Source: an uncultured Flavobacteriia bacterium
GTDB lineage: Bacteria > Bacteroidota > Bacteroidia > Flavobacteriales > Flavobacteriaceae
Direction of reading: 5' to 3'
DNA: 16,446 bases
Assembly (NCBI GenBank): GCA_946482495.1
Contig: CAMLRV010000024.1
Coordinates: forward strand, 1 to 16,446
A program made the position numbers and the translations under genes. Positions 6,564 to 15,434 of the stretch are shown in pieces (the stretch's first letter is position 1; each line of letters starts with the position of its first letter). Below the pieces are notes generated by a model. It was given only the letters and a program-made list of their open reading frames with translations. It had not been told where the DNA came from and did no database searches.

Positions 6564-8661
6564 CGTGTTGATGTAGTTTTACGACTTCGTTCACATCTGC
6601 CACGAATCCGGCTTTTAGTTGCGAAATATGTACCAAACCACTTTCTTTGATTCCTAAATCTACAAAACAACCGAAAGCCGTAATATTATTCACAATTCCT
6701 GGCAAAATCATGCCTGTTTTTAAATCATTTATTGAGCGAACATTTGGATCAAACTCGAAAATTTTTGCCGCTTTTCTTGGATCCAATCCTGGTTTTTCTA
6801 ATTCTTTCAGAATGTCTTTTAAGGTTAAAATTCCGATTTCTGGTGTGCTATATTTTTCAGGAGTAATTTGAGTAATTTTCTCTTTATTGGCAATTAATTC
6901 ATGGGTTTTGATGCCTAAATCTTTCGCCATTTTTTCCACAATTGCATACGCTTCTGGGTGAACTGCAGAATTATCTAATGGATTTTTTCCATCTTTAATT
7001 CGGATAAAAGCTGCGGCTTGTTGGTAGGCTTTATCGCCTAAACGTGGTACTTTTTTAAGTTGTTTTCTGTCTTCAAACGGACCATTTTCAGAACGATATG
7101 CAACAATATTTTCCGCCATTTTTTCTCCAATTCCCGAAACATAACTTAGCAATGATTTACTAGCTGTATTCACGTTAATTCCAACCGAATTTACACAACT
7201 CATGACCACTGTATCTAATTGTTCTTTTAGTTTGGTTTGATCCACATCATGTTGGTATTGACCAACTCCGATTGATTTTGGATCGATTTTTACCAATTCT
7301 GCTAACGGATCGGAAAGTCTTCTTCCAATTGAAACCGAACCGCGAACCGTAACATCGTAATTTGGAAATTCATCACGCGCAATTTTACTCGCCGAATACA
7401 CAGACGCTCCAGCTTCCGAAACTACAAATACCTGAACGGGTTTATCAAACGCAATTTTTTTAATGAAAAATTCCGTTTCACGAGAAGCGGTACCGTTTCC
7501 AATAGAAATGGCTTCAATATTGTAGGCATTTACCATCGAACGGACTTTTTTCATCGCCATCGCGCTGTCATTTTGTGGCGCGTGTGGATACACCGTTTCG
7601 TTGTTTAATAAATCACCTTTTTCATCCAAACAAACCAATTTACAACCACTTTTATAACCTGGGTCAATCGCTAAAATTCGTTTTTCACCCAAAGGTGGCG
7701 CCAATAATAATTGACGTAAATTTTCTGCAAACACATCAATTGCTTTAATATCGGCTTTGGTTTTCGCTTCTTGTAAGGTTTCATTTGAAATGGCTGGCTC
7801 TAACAAACGTTTGTAACTGTCTTTAATTGCTTTTTCAACTTGTTCGCCACTTTCATTATTAGATTTCACTAAGTTGTCTTCCATAAAACGAATTACTTCC
7901 TCTTTATCATCGTCATTTAAACCTACATTTAGTTTGATAAATCCTTCTGCTTCGGCTCTTAACATGGCTAGTAATCGGTGAGATGGCGCTTTCGTTAAGT
8001 TTTCTGACCAATCAAAATATTGAGAAAATTTTTGAGCGGCTTGCTTCGCCAGTTCGCCTGCTGGGCTCGGGTCGTCGTCTTTTTTGGTTTTTACGACCTT
8101 AGTAGTGACTTCCGCTTTACGCTGAAACGTTCTTCGTAACGATTTTCGAATAAAAATATTTTCGTTAATCCATTCGGCAATGATGTCGCGAGCGCCTTGT
8201 AACGCTTCGTCTTCATTGGCAACTTTATCATTTAAATATTGTGAAGCTAAATAGTCGATATCATCATTTCGTTGACTCATGATAATTTTCGCCAAAGGCT
8301 CTAATCCATTTTCACGAGCGGTATCGGCCTTAGTTTTCTTTTTCTTTTTATACGGTAAATAAAAATCTTCCAATTCTTGTAAATCGAATGAATTCTCAAT
8401 TTTTTGTTTCAATTCAGGCGTAAGTGCCTTTTGTTCTTCAATTGATTTTAAGATGCTTTCTTTACGTTTGATAATTTCTTCAAACTGTTTTTTCAATTTC
8501 GCAATTTGCTCAATTTGTGTTTCATCTAAATTCCCAGTTTGGTCTTTTCGGTAACGAGAAATAAACGGAATCGTACAATCTTCGTTTAATAATTGAATAG
8601 TAGCTTCAATGCTTTTTATAGCAATGTTGGTTTGATTTTGTATGAATTGAATTGTTGTCAT
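6499..8661 (-). CDS. tex: Tex family RNA-binding transcription accessory protein
   Basis: This is a full-length Tex homolog of 720 residues, a cytoplasmic nucleic-acid-binding protein conserved across bacteria and linked to transcription. Domains in order: an N-terminal helical Tex region (about 1-190, including ISRYRKDQTGNLDE near 34-47 and a lysine-rich KKKKKTKAD near 105-113); a YqgF/RNase H-like domain (about 327-450, with AIDPGYKSG at 331-339 and SIGNGTASRE near 386-395); the GVGQYQHDVDQ segment at 465-475; two helix-hairpin-helix units (about 500-555, SGIGEKMAENI and VPRLGDKA); and a C-terminal S1 domain (about 648-718, GIVNNITAFGCFVDLG). All expected parts are present and no frameshift is seen. 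The ATG at 8661 starts the conserved N-terminus. The gene is divergent from the DUF1294 gene with 55 bases between them. Its 3' end is the segment copied twice in the array to the left. Confidence 0.96.
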   Translation of the reverse strand: MTTIQFIQNQTNIAIKSIEATIQLLNEDCTIPFISRYRKDQTGNLDETQIEQIAKLKKQFEEIIKRKESILKSIEEQKALTPELKQKIENSFDLQELEDFYLPYKKKKKTKADTARENGLEPLAKIIMSQRNDDIDYLASQYLNDKVANEDEALQGARDIIAEWINENIFIRKSLRRTFQRKAEVTTKVVKTKKDDDPSPAGELAKQAAQKFSQYFDWSENLTKAPSHRLLAMLRAEAEGFIKLNVGLNDDDKEEVIRFMEDNLVKSNNESGEQVEKAIKDSYKRLLEPAISNETLQEAKTKADIKAIDVFAENLRQLLLAPPLGEKRILAIDPGYKSGCKLVCLDEKGDLLNNETVYPHAPQNDSAMAMKKVRSMVNAYNIEAISIGNGTASRETEFFIKKIAFDKPVQVFVVSEAGASVYSASKIARDEFPNYDVTVRGSVSIGRRLSDPLAELVKIDPKSIGVGQYQHDVDQTKLKEQLDTVVMSCVNSVGINVNTASKSLLSYVSGIGEKMAENIVAYRSENGPFEDRKQLKKVPRLGDKAYQQAAAFIRIKDGKNPLDNSAVHPEAYAIVEKMAKDLGIKTHELIANKEKITQITPEKYSTPEIGILTLKDILKELEKPGLDPRKAAKIFEFDPNVRSINDLKTGMILPGIVNNITAFGCFVDLGIKESGLVHISQLKAGFVADVNEVVKLHQHVQVKVVEVDEARKRIQLTMIV

Positions 8662-8688
8662 TTTGGATAAATAAAGTTGCTAAAATAC

Positions 8689-8696
8689 TATCTTTG
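8689..8696 (+). promoter_or_regulatory. -7 promoter element of the DUF1294 gene
   Basis: TATCTTTG fits TAnnTTTG and sits 20 bases before the ATG at 8717, in the short divergent region shared with tex. A TTTG at 8662-8665 is a possible but over-distant -33 element. Confidence 0.45.
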
Positions 8697-8716
8697 TACG
8701 AATAATTAAATCATTA

Positions 8717-8977
8717 ATGAAAGTCTTTTTACTTTATCTTTTATCTATTAATTCCATAAGTTTTATACTTTTTGGTTTCGATAAATTTTTAGCTATAAAA
8801 AATAAAAGAAGAATTCCTGAAAAAGAACTTTTTACCGTTTCAACCATTGGTGGCGCAGTTGGTGGTCTGTTTGCCATTTTAGTTTTCAAACATAAAATTT
8901 CAAAAACAGCATTTATGTGGCGATTTATAATGATTTTTACTCTAAATGTTATTGGAATTTATTTTTTGTTGAGATAA
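8717..8977 (+). CDS. DUF1294 family small membrane protein
   Basis: This 86-residue integral membrane protein of unknown function fits the DUF1294 family. Visible family features are the first hydrophobic segment (about 3-20), then FDK at 21-23, the basic loop KNKRRIPE at 28-35, a glycine-rich second segment with GGAVGGL at 45-51, the FKHK motif at 57-60, and a last hydrophobic segment (about 66-85) ending in LLR. The length is typical of the single-domain members. Two or three membrane passes are expected. It lies divergently from tex and 69 bases before the next membrane-protein gene, which has its own -7 motif, so the two need not be co-transcribed. Confidence 0.8.
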   Translation: MKVFLLYLLSINSISFILFGFDKFLAIKNKRRIPEKELFTVSTIGGAVGGLFAILVFKHKISKTAFMWRFIMIFTLNVIGIYFLLR

Positions 8978-9008
8978 TATTTAGTCCTTTTTTCATTGAA
9001 ATATTACC

Positions 9009-9016
9009 TATTTTTG
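9009..9016 (+). promoter_or_regulatory. -7 promoter element of the TRIC-like gene
   Basis: TATTTTTG matches TAnnTTTG and lies 30 bases before the GTG at 9047. No clear -33 element is visible. Its position supports the GTG start, since it leaves a normal-length leader. Confidence 0.5.
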
Positions 9017-9046
9017 TGTAGTTATTAACCACATTTATTTTTCATT

Positions 9047-9649
9047 GTGACTATTTTACAAGTACTAAGTTATTTAGGGATTTTCGTTTTTGCGGTGACT
9101 GGCGTTTTAAAAGCCAGAACCAAACAATTCGACTTACTGGGTGCTGTAATTTTATCTTTTGTAATGGCGTATGGTGGCGGAACTACTCGTGATGTATTAA
9201 TAGGAATTCGACCAGTAAGTTGGGTAAATGATAATTTTGCGATTATCATTGTATTAGTCGCTACAATTTTAACATTCTTCTTTAAATTAGATTTTAAATT
9301 AATTCGAAAAGTTATTTTTTGGACCGACGCTTTCGGAATTGGATTTTTTACAATTGTAGGTTTACAAATTGCCCTTCAGGCCGGAATTGGTGAAGGCTAT
9401 GCGTTAATTATGGGTGTAATTACCGCCACTTTTGGTGGTTTAATTGCCGATATTTTATGTAATGAGGTTCCGAATTTATTAAAACCTGGCGAATTATATG
9501 CAACCGCTTGTTTACTTGGTGGCGGTTTGTATTTAGCCATGAAATATTTTAATATTAATACGGAAGTCAGTATGATTGTTTGTGTATTGGTTACGGCTGC
9601 AATTAGAATTTATTCGATAAGAAAGAAATTGCAATTACCAGTGGTGTAA
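9047..9649 (+). CDS. TRIC/UPF0126 (YadS-type) membrane channel-like protein
   Basis: The 200-residue inner-membrane protein is made of two homologous halves, each with about three membrane helices, as in the UPF0126 family (glycine-transporter/TRIC domain; related prokaryotic proteins are trimeric cation channels). The first half (about 5-85) carries GVLKARTKQFDLLG and the signature GGGTTRDVL at 43-51. The second half (about 93-175) carries DAFGIGFFTIVGLQ and the matching signature FGGLIADIL at 129-137, where the Arg-Asp pair of the first half becomes Ala-Asp. A positively charged tail (IRKKLQ) follows. The start is a GTG, which reads directly into the first helix; no upstream in-frame ATG gives a better N-terminus. 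The stop codon abuts the stop of the convergent gene at 9650 with no spacer. The ion or solute carried cannot be told from sequence. Confidence 0.85.
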   Translation: MTILQVLSYLGIFVFAVTGVLKARTKQFDLLGAVILSFVMAYGGGTTRDVLIGIRPVSWVNDNFAIIIVLVATILTFFFKLDFKLIRKVIFWTDAFGIGFFTIVGLQIALQAGIGEGYALIMGVITATFGGLIADILCNEVPNLLKPGELYATACLLGGGLYLAMKYFNINTEVSMIVCVLVTAAIRIYSIRKKLQLPVV

Positions 9650-10699
9650 TTATTGATTATCGCTTTTATAATTCCTTTTCATAAAATTTATAGCAGCTTC
9701 AATAATTTCACCCATTGATTTTGCTTTTTTAAAGTTTACATCCAAAGTGAATTTATAGGTGTCAATTTTAAGTTGTTCTAATTTTTCTTTTGGTGATAAT
9801 TCCATTGATTTCATAGCGGTTAATAAATCTTTTAAACGTTCTTCTGAACCTACCAATCGTTTTACTAAAATGGAACGTTCTTCATTTTGATATTGTTCAA
9901 TGGAATTTTGTTTTAATTTACTATTCACCAACTGATAAAAAGGAAAATTTTCCTTAAATAGATGTGGTTTGTATAATTTAAAATTGCCTTCATAGCATTG
10001 TTGGTCGAAATCGATGGCGCGAATTTTAAATACTATATGGTCATAATCATAAATAGGAATAACTACAAAATTATAAGAACGCATATCGCCAAGAAGTCCA
10101 ATCATACATCTTTCATTAAACTTCACAAATTCTTTGGCAATTTGTGCTTTTTCCGATTCAGTACAATTTTTAAGGTGTTTTTCTAAAAAAACATCGCCTG
10201 GAATTCCTACAATATGTTCTTCAATAAGTGTGTCTTTAAAAACCAAATAGTTAATTCGATTCGGTGATAAAATATCTTCCAGTTCTAAACCAAATATTCG
10301 CGAAGCGTCGGCTTTTTTAATGTAAAAATGCGTGTAATTATCATTCAGAATGTTTCGAATTTTGATTCGAAAGGGTTTCGAGTTTCCAAAAGTGCAAAAA
10401 TCAATATGATCAACATTTAAGTATTGTATATTACGTTCATCACCATCAGAATGCAATAGTGTGTAAATTCTTTTTAAACTATTGTTTATTTCTTCCGTTT
10501 CATATTCGTTATAATAAGTTCTCACCCAAAGTGTATCTTCACCATCTTTATCATACACCACAACCGAACCTTGAAAACGCAACAAATCATCATAAAAAAC
10601 ATTTGTTTTGGTTAATCTTTTATATTTTTCAAGATAACCGTATAAAATGTCATTGATGGGATAATATAGTTTTTTAAAAATGGGTGCATTCTTATCCAT
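9650..10699 (-). CDS. Uncharacterised protein with possible divergent kinase fold
   Basis: I do not recognise a named family for this 349-residue soluble protein. There is no signal peptide or membrane segment. Two motifs resemble a kinase active site: LGDMRSYNFVV (Asp 205 and Asn 210, the D-x4-N spacing of the catalytic loop), then a hairpin, then RAIDFDQ (Asp 230, a DFG-like metal-binding position). Upstream, HFYIKKADASRIFGLELE (about 124-141) could hold the nucleotide-binding lysine and helix-C glutamate, and EEHIVGIPGDVFLEKHL resembles the region before the catalytic helix. This reading is inference. The C-terminal part (about 265-345) is charged and helical. I take the ATG at 10699; three codons upstream an in-frame TTG at 10708 gives MCF as an extension, which is less likely. 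A near-consensus -7 motif lies about 30 bases upstream of the ATG. The gene converges on the TRIC-like gene and follows pyc on the same strand past a terminator. Confidence 0.75.
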   Translation of the reverse strand: MDKNAPIFKKLYYPINDILYGYLEKYKRLTKTNVFYDDLLRFQGSVVVYDKDGEDTLWVRTYYNEYETEEINNSLKRIYTLLHSDGDERNIQYLNVDHIDFCTFGNSKPFRIKIRNILNDNYTHFYIKKADASRIFGLELEDILSPNRINYLVFKDTLIEEHIVGIPGDVFLEKHLKNCTESEKAQIAKEFVKFNERCMIGLLGDMRSYNFVVIPIYDYDHIVFKIRAIDFDQQCYEGNFKLYKPHLFKENFPFYQLVNSKLKQNSIEQYQNEERSILVKRLVGSEERLKDLLTAMKSMELSPKEKLEQLKIDTYKFTLDVNFKKAKSMGEIIEAAINFMKRNYKSDNQ

Positions 10700-10728
10700 A
10701 AAACACAAATTCTCTTATTCTGATGGTA

Positions 10729-10736
10729 TAAATGTA
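10729..10736 (-). promoter_or_regulatory. Possible -7 element of the kinase-like gene
   Basis: On the minus strand the sequence is TACATTTA, one base from TAnnTTTG, about 30 bases before the ATG at 10699 and just beyond the pyc terminator. This placement would give the gene its own transcript. Confidence 0.35.
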
Positions 10737-10739
10737 AAG

Positions 10740-10774
10740 AAAAAAGCTGTTTCTAAAATTGAAACAGCTTTTTT
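10740..10774 (-). terminator. Terminator of pyc
   Basis: Arms AAAAAGCTGTTTC and GAAACAGCTTTTT pair perfectly over at least 13 bases around a 7-base loop (TAAAATT). On the minus strand the stem ends in a T-run (TTTTTTCTTT), as expected for an intrinsic terminator 20 bases after the pyc stop codon. Confidence 0.9.
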
Positions 10775-10793
10775 ATTCTTACTTATTTGTAAA

Positions 10794-13700
10794 TTATTGC
10801 AATTGAATAATACAATCGTCTTGTTCTACTAATGATTTTTCTTTCAATAGAATTTTAGAAACCACACCTTTTTTTGTTGTACAAACAGTTGTTTCCATTT
10901 TCATGGCTTCAATGATAAATAAAGGTGTATCTTTTTCAATTTCTTCACCTTCTTTGACTAAAATTTTAAGTAAACTTCCTTGTAAAGGTGCGCCAACATC
11001 ATTTGGTCCAGCAATTTTTACATGAGCCGATTTTACTGATTTTACAGCTTTATCTTTAACTACAATATTTCGAGTTTGACCATTAATTTGGAAGAAAACT
11101 TCTCGGAATCCGTCCTCATTTGGTTCTCCCATATATCTAAACTTGACTATAATGTCTTTACCAGAATCGATATTTACAATAATCTCTTCATTAGGTTTCA
11201 TTGGATAGTAAAAACTCGGCGTTGGTAATTTTTCTACCAATCCAAAGTATTTTCTAAACCCATAAAAATCTTCAAAAACCTTTGGAAACATTATGTATGA
11301 CAACAAATCTTCTATAGTTAGTTTGTTGTCAAATTTTTCGTGAAACTTCTTTAATTCTGCATCAAAATCAATTGGCTGAATATGTGTATTTGGTTTTTCA
11401 GTATATGGTTTTTCGTTTTTCAACACCATATTTTGAAGTGTTTGAGGAAAACCACCAAAAGGTTGACCTAAATCACCTCTAAACAATTGTTTTACCGATT
11501 CGGGAAAAGCTAACGTATCTCCTTTTTCCAATACATCTTGAGCGGTTAAATTATTAGAAGTCATAAATAAAGCCATATCGCCCACCACTTTAGAAGATGG
11601 TGTTACTTTTACAATGTCTCCAAATAATTCATTCACTACCACATAATTTTCCTTTATCGTTTCAAACTTTTCTTCTAAACCTAAACCACGAGCTTGTGGT
11701 AAAAGATTAGAATATTGCCCGCCAGGAATTTCGTGATCGTACACTTCTGCAGTTCCTGCTTTGAGTTCGCTTTCAAAAGGATAATAATATTCACGAACTA
11801 CTTCAAAATAATTAGAATACTCATTTAATTTTTTCAAATCAATTGGGTTTTCTCTTTCTGTTCCTTGAAGCGCGGCCACTAATGAATTGAAATTTGGTTG
11901 AGAAGTTAATCCGCTCATTGAAGCCAAAACCACATCTACTACGTCTACTCCTGCTTCAATTGCTTTTACATAAGTTGTAGATTGAATTGAAGATGTATCG
12001 TGCGTGTGTAAGTGAATTGGAATCGAAATATTTTTCTTCAACTCTTTTATCAAAACCTCAGCTGCATATGGTTTTAATAATCCTGCCATGTCTTTAATCG
12101 CAATCATATGAGCTCCTGCAGCTTCCAATTCTTTCGCTAAATCAACATAATATTGCAGGTTGAATTTTTGTCTGTTGGGATTTAAAATATCTCCCGTATA
12201 ACAAATACAAGCTTCGGCAATAGCGTTTGTTTTTTCACGAACAATTTTGATGCTGTGTCTCATACCTTCTATCCAGTTTAAAGAATCAAATATTCTAAAA
12301 ACATCAATTCCATTTTCGGCACTTTTGATAATAAATTGTTCTAAAACATTATCTGGATATGCGGCATAACCAACAGCATTACTTCCTCTAAAAAGCATTT
12401 GTAGTAATACATTTGGTGCTGCTTTTCGAATCATGCGCAAACGCTCCCAAGGGTCTTCGTGAAGAAAACGCATGGTCACGTCAAAAGTGGCTCCTCCCCA
12501 AACTTCTAATGAAAATAATTCTGGTAGGTTTTTAGCCATTCCTTCCACCACTTTTAACATATCATGATTACGCAAACGTGTAGCAAAAAGCGACTGATGT
12601 GCATCACGAAGTGTGGTATCAGTATAAAATATTTTCTTTTCATTTTTGATGTACTCGATAAACTTTTCTCTTCCCAATTCATTAAGTAAATCTTTCGTTC
12701 CTTTTGGATATTCAATTGAAGTTTCTGAAGGTACAATTGCTTTTCTAAAAACTTTATCCGCATCATACGCTTTCACATCTGGATGTCCGTTTACTTTTAA
12801 TTCCGCCAAATATTTCAACAATTTTGTTCCTCTATCTTTAGAGTATTCGTATTTCGGAACTAATAAATGTGGATTATTAGGAATAAAATTTACAGTGGTT
12901 TCCCCGCTTCTAAAAATGTCATTTTCCATCACATTAATTAAAAACGGAATATTAGTTTTTACTCCTCTAATTTTAAATTCTTGTAAGGTTCTTTTTAATC
13001 GATCAGAAGCGCCTTTCAAAGTTCTTCCACTTGAAGATACTTTTACCAACATCGAATCGAAAAATGGCGAGATAGTTACACCAGAATAGCAACTACCTTC
13101 ATCTAAACGAATTCCGTAACCTCCTGCGTTTCTGTAGGCAATAATGGTTCCATGGTCTGGTTTGAAATCGTTTTCCGGATCTTCAGTGGTAATTCTACAT
13201 TGAATAGCCCACCCGTTACATTGGATATCTTCTTGTTTGTGAATAAATATCTGATTGTGTGTTAACGGATGTCCGGCTGCGATAATAATCTGAGAACGAA
13301 CCAAATCGATACCTGTAATTTCTTCCGTAATAGTATGTTCAACTTGAATTCTAGGATTGACCTCAATAAAATAAATATTCTCTTCTTTATCGACTAAAAA
13401 CTCAACCGTTCCGGCATTATTATAATTGACATATTTCGCAATGTTAATTGCATATTGGTACAATTTATCTTTTGTTTCTTTTTTTAAAATAGAGGGTGCA
13501 ATTTCGATTACTTTTTGAAAACGTCTTTGAACAGAACAATCTCTTTCGTATAAATGCACAACATTACCATAATTATCTCCTAAAATCTGAACTTCAATAT
13601 GTTTTGGATTGTCGATAAATTTTTCAATAAAAACAGTATCATTTCCAAAGGCTTTTAAGGCTTCGTTTTTAGCGTTGAAAAAAGCCATTTTCATTTGTTC

Positions 13701-14237
13701 TTCATTCTGAACCACACGCATTCCTCTTCCGCCACCGCCAGCAGCAGCTTTTAGCATAATTGGAAAACCAATTTCATTGGCTTGAGATAAGGCATCTTCA
13801 ACGGTTTCTAAATTAATTTTGGAATCTTTAATAAGCGGAACATCAATGGCTAGTGCCACTTTTTTTGCGGCAACTTTATCGCCTAATTGCATCATTACTT
13901 CTGCTCTAGGTCCTACGAAAATAATGTTCTCTTCTTGACATCTTCTAACAAAATCAACATTTTCTGATAAAAATCCATATCCCGGATGAATGGCGTCTAC
14001 TTGATTTTCTTTGGCAACTTTAATTATTCCTTCAATGTCAAGATAAGGTTTTAAGGATTCTGAGTCGTCTCCAATTTGAAAACTTTGATCGGCTTTGTAC
14101 CGGTGTAAAGAATAACGATCTTCATAAGTAAAAATAGCTACAGTATTAATTTTAAGTTCTGATGCTGCTCGAAGTACACGAATAGCAATTTCACCACGAT
14201 TTGCTACTAAAAGCTTCGTGATTGTTTTAATTTCCAT
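10794..14237 (-). CDS. pyc: Pyruvate carboxylase
   Basis: This is a single-chain, biotin-dependent pyruvate carboxylase of 1147 residues, the usual length. It makes oxaloacetate from pyruvate, bicarbonate and ATP in the cytoplasm to refill the TCA cycle and feed gluconeogenesis. The biotin carboxylase domain covers about 1-460: LVANRGEIAIR at the start, the ATP-grasp glycine loop KAAAGGGGRGMRVV at 163-176, and EVNPRIQVEHT at 292-302. The carboxyltransferase domain covers about 530-830: DTTLRDAHQSL at 540-550, the lysine expected to be carbamylated in IKDMAG (Lys 715), and metal-binding histidines in HLHTHD (His 744, His 746). A conserved PYC/allosteric region follows, and the biotin carrier domain (about 1070-1147) has AMKM at 1111-1114 with biotinyl Lys 1113. 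All catalytic motifs are intact. The ATG at 14237 begins the conserved N-terminus. A terminator follows; the gene appears monocistronic. Confidence 0.98.
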   Translation of the reverse strand: MEIKTITKLLVANRGEIAIRVLRAASELKINTVAIFTYEDRYSLHRYKADQSFQIGDDSESLKPYLDIEGIIKVAKENQVDAIHPGYGFLSENVDFVRRCQEENIIFVGPRAEVMMQLGDKVAAKKVALAIDVPLIKDSKINLETVEDALSQANEIGFPIMLKAAAGGGGRGMRVVQNEEQMKMAFFNAKNEALKAFGNDTVFIEKFIDNPKHIEVQILGDNYGNVVHLYERDCSVQRRFQKVIEIAPSILKKETKDKLYQYAINIAKYVNYNNAGTVEFLVDKEENIYFIEVNPRIQVEHTITEEITGIDLVRSQIIIAAGHPLTHNQIFIHKQEDIQCNGWAIQCRITTEDPENDFKPDHGTIIAYRNAGGYGIRLDEGSCYSGVTISPFFDSMLVKVSSSGRTLKGASDRLKRTLQEFKIRGVKTNIPFLINVMENDIFRSGETTVNFIPNNPHLLVPKYEYSKDRGTKLLKYLAELKVNGHPDVKAYDADKVFRKAIVPSETSIEYPKGTKDLLNELGREKFIEYIKNEKKIFYTDTTLRDAHQSLFATRLRNHDMLKVVEGMAKNLPELFSLEVWGGATFDVTMRFLHEDPWERLRMIRKAAPNVLLQMLFRGSNAVGYAAYPDNVLEQFIIKSAENGIDVFRIFDSLNWIEGMRHSIKIVREKTNAIAEACICYTGDILNPNRQKFNLQYYVDLAKELEAAGAHMIAIKDMAGLLKPYAAEVLIKELKKNISIPIHLHTHDTSSIQSTTYVKAIEAGVDVVDVVLASMSGLTSQPNFNSLVAALQGTERENPIDLKKLNEYSNYFEVVREYYYPFESELKAGTAEVYDHEIPGGQYSNLLPQARGLGLEEKFETIKENYVVVNELFGDIVKVTPSSKVVGDMALFMTSNNLTAQDVLEKGDTLAFPESVKQLFRGDLGQPFGGFPQTLQNMVLKNEKPYTEKPNTHIQPIDFDAELKKFHEKFDNKLTIEDLLSYIMFPKVFEDFYGFRKYFGLVEKLPTPSFYYPMKPNEEIIVNIDSGKDIIVKFRYMGEPNEDGFREVFFQINGQTRNIVVKDKAVKSVKSAHVKIAGPNDVGAPLQGSLLKILVKEGEEIEKDTPLFIIEAMKMETTVCTTKKGVVSKILLKEKSLVEQDDCIIQLQ

Positions 14238-14267
14238 AATGATTGTGTTGTTGTTTTATTGAGAACA

Positions 14268-14275
14268 CAAATATC
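14268..14275 (-). promoter_or_regulatory. Possible -7 element of pyc
   Basis: The minus-strand sequence GATATTTG differs from TAnnTTTG at the first base and lies 31 bases upstream of the pyc start. No -33 element is clear, so this is a weak call. Confidence 0.3.
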
Positions 14276-14404
14276 TTTTATTATATGCGTGCATAATAAA
14301 TTTATCTTGGAAATAAGTTACTCATAACTAATCCATAAAATTTTTTAACTTTCTTTTTAGCAATAATATAAAGTCATTCGAAAAAAATTGTAAATGTCGA
14401 TGGT

Positions 14405-15316
14405 TTAATCCTGAACTATATAGTCTTTAGAAGCTTCTATTTTATTAAACTCTGGTTGTATATTAGTATGATTGATTCCATACTTTTCTAATAACATGGC
14501 TTCAATTTTGCATAAAATTTCGTCAAATTGTGTTAAGTTGAAATTTTCTGGACAATCTAAATGTGCTTCTAAATGGATTTCTTCTTCGTTTAAATACCAA
14601 ACGTGGATATGGTGTAGTTTTCCGCCGCTAACTATTTTGGTAACTTCTGAAACAATTTCTTTGATATCAATATGTTCTGGGGTAAAAAGCATCAACATTT
14701 TAGTCGATTTCATTACTAAATCGAAACCAACCGCAATTAAATAAGTCGCAATTAAAATCGTCATGACACTATCAACCCAAAACCATCCGTAAAATTTCAT
14801 TAATAAACCACCTACTAAAACTGCTGCAGATGCCATCATATCAGTTAGTAAATGTAAGTAAGCCGATTTCATATTTAAATTATGATCCGCATCATTTTTT
14901 AATAAAACTACCGAAAAACCGTTGGCAAAAATTCCCAACACCGCTAACCAAATTACTAAAGTCGATTTAATAGGTTCAGGATGAATGAAACGATTGATCG
15001 CGCCATAAATTAAAATAAAAGCTACTATAATTAAAGTTGAAGCATTTACAAAAGCGGCTAAAATTTCTGCCCGCTTGTATCCGAAAGTATGTTCGGTAGA
15101 CGCTTTTCTTCTAGAAAGTTTATGCGCAACTAAACTGAAAACTAAGGATAATACATCTGAAAAATTATGAAGTGCATCTGAAATTAAAGCTAAACTTCCA
15201 GAAACAATACCGCCCACCACTTGAGCAATTGTAATTAGCAAATTCAACAAAATAGAATACACTAAATTGCTGGATTTCACTTCATTTTTATGCATGTGGC
15301 CGTGATTATGAGACAT
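14405..15316 (-). CDS. Cation diffusion facilitator, zinc-type exporter
   Basis: The 303-residue product belongs to the CDF (CzcD/ZitB-like) family, inner-membrane antiporters that export Zn2+ and related divalent metals in exchange for protons. A histidine-rich N-terminus (MSHNHGHMHK) precedes six membrane helices (about 18-38, 41-65, 82-105, 118-138, 153-173 and 178-200). The transport-site motifs are HNFSD in helix 2 (His 50, Asp 54) and HLLTD in helix 5 (His 155, Asp 159). This HxxxD/HxxxD pair is the one usually found in zinc-selective members. A short cytoplasmic ferredoxin-like domain follows (about 210-290), with HHIHVW at 235-240 and LEAHLDC at 249-255. The ATG at 15316 gives the His-rich start. 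No metal-responsive regulator lies beside it in this window. Substrate is inferred from motifs; cobalt, cadmium or manganese cannot be excluded. Confidence 0.93.
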   Translation of the reverse strand: MSHNHGHMHKNEVKSSNLVYSILLNLLITIAQVVGGIVSGSLALISDALHNFSDVLSLVFSLVAHKLSRRKASTEHTFGYKRAEILAAFVNASTLIIVAFILIYGAINRFIHPEPIKSTLVIWLAVLGIFANGFSVVLLKNDADHNLNMKSAYLHLLTDMMASAAVLVGGLLMKFYGWFWVDSVMTILIATYLIAVGFDLVMKSTKMLMLFTPEHIDIKEIVSEVTKIVSGGKLHHIHVWYLNEEEIHLEAHLDCPENFNLTQFDEILCKIEAMLLEKYGINHTNIQPEFNKIEASKDYIVQD

Positions 15317-15434
15317 ATTAGTACACTTAGAAATTAAACTTCATGGATTATATTTATTATAAATACGAGTTAGATTAATTTCAAAAATCAATTAAATAAC
15401 TTCCGACTTTCTAATCAGTCTAAGTTACTAACAC

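Noticed and set aside
10700..10708. TTG start giving MCF before the kinase-like protein's ATG.
   Set aside because: An ATG three codons later is a better start and fits the leader length from the possible -7 element.
12646..13089. A 147-residue plus-strand open frame opposite pyc.
   Set aside because: It is antisense to a well-conserved part of pyruvate carboxylase and has no promoter or known similarity.
14238..14404. Search for an RNA gene, riboswitch or terminator between the CDF gene and pyc, and also in 15317-15434.
   Set aside because: Both gaps are AT-rich with only short imperfect stems. A GATTTTTG at 15382-15389 on the minus strand is one possible weak -7 element for the CDF gene, with no -33 partner.
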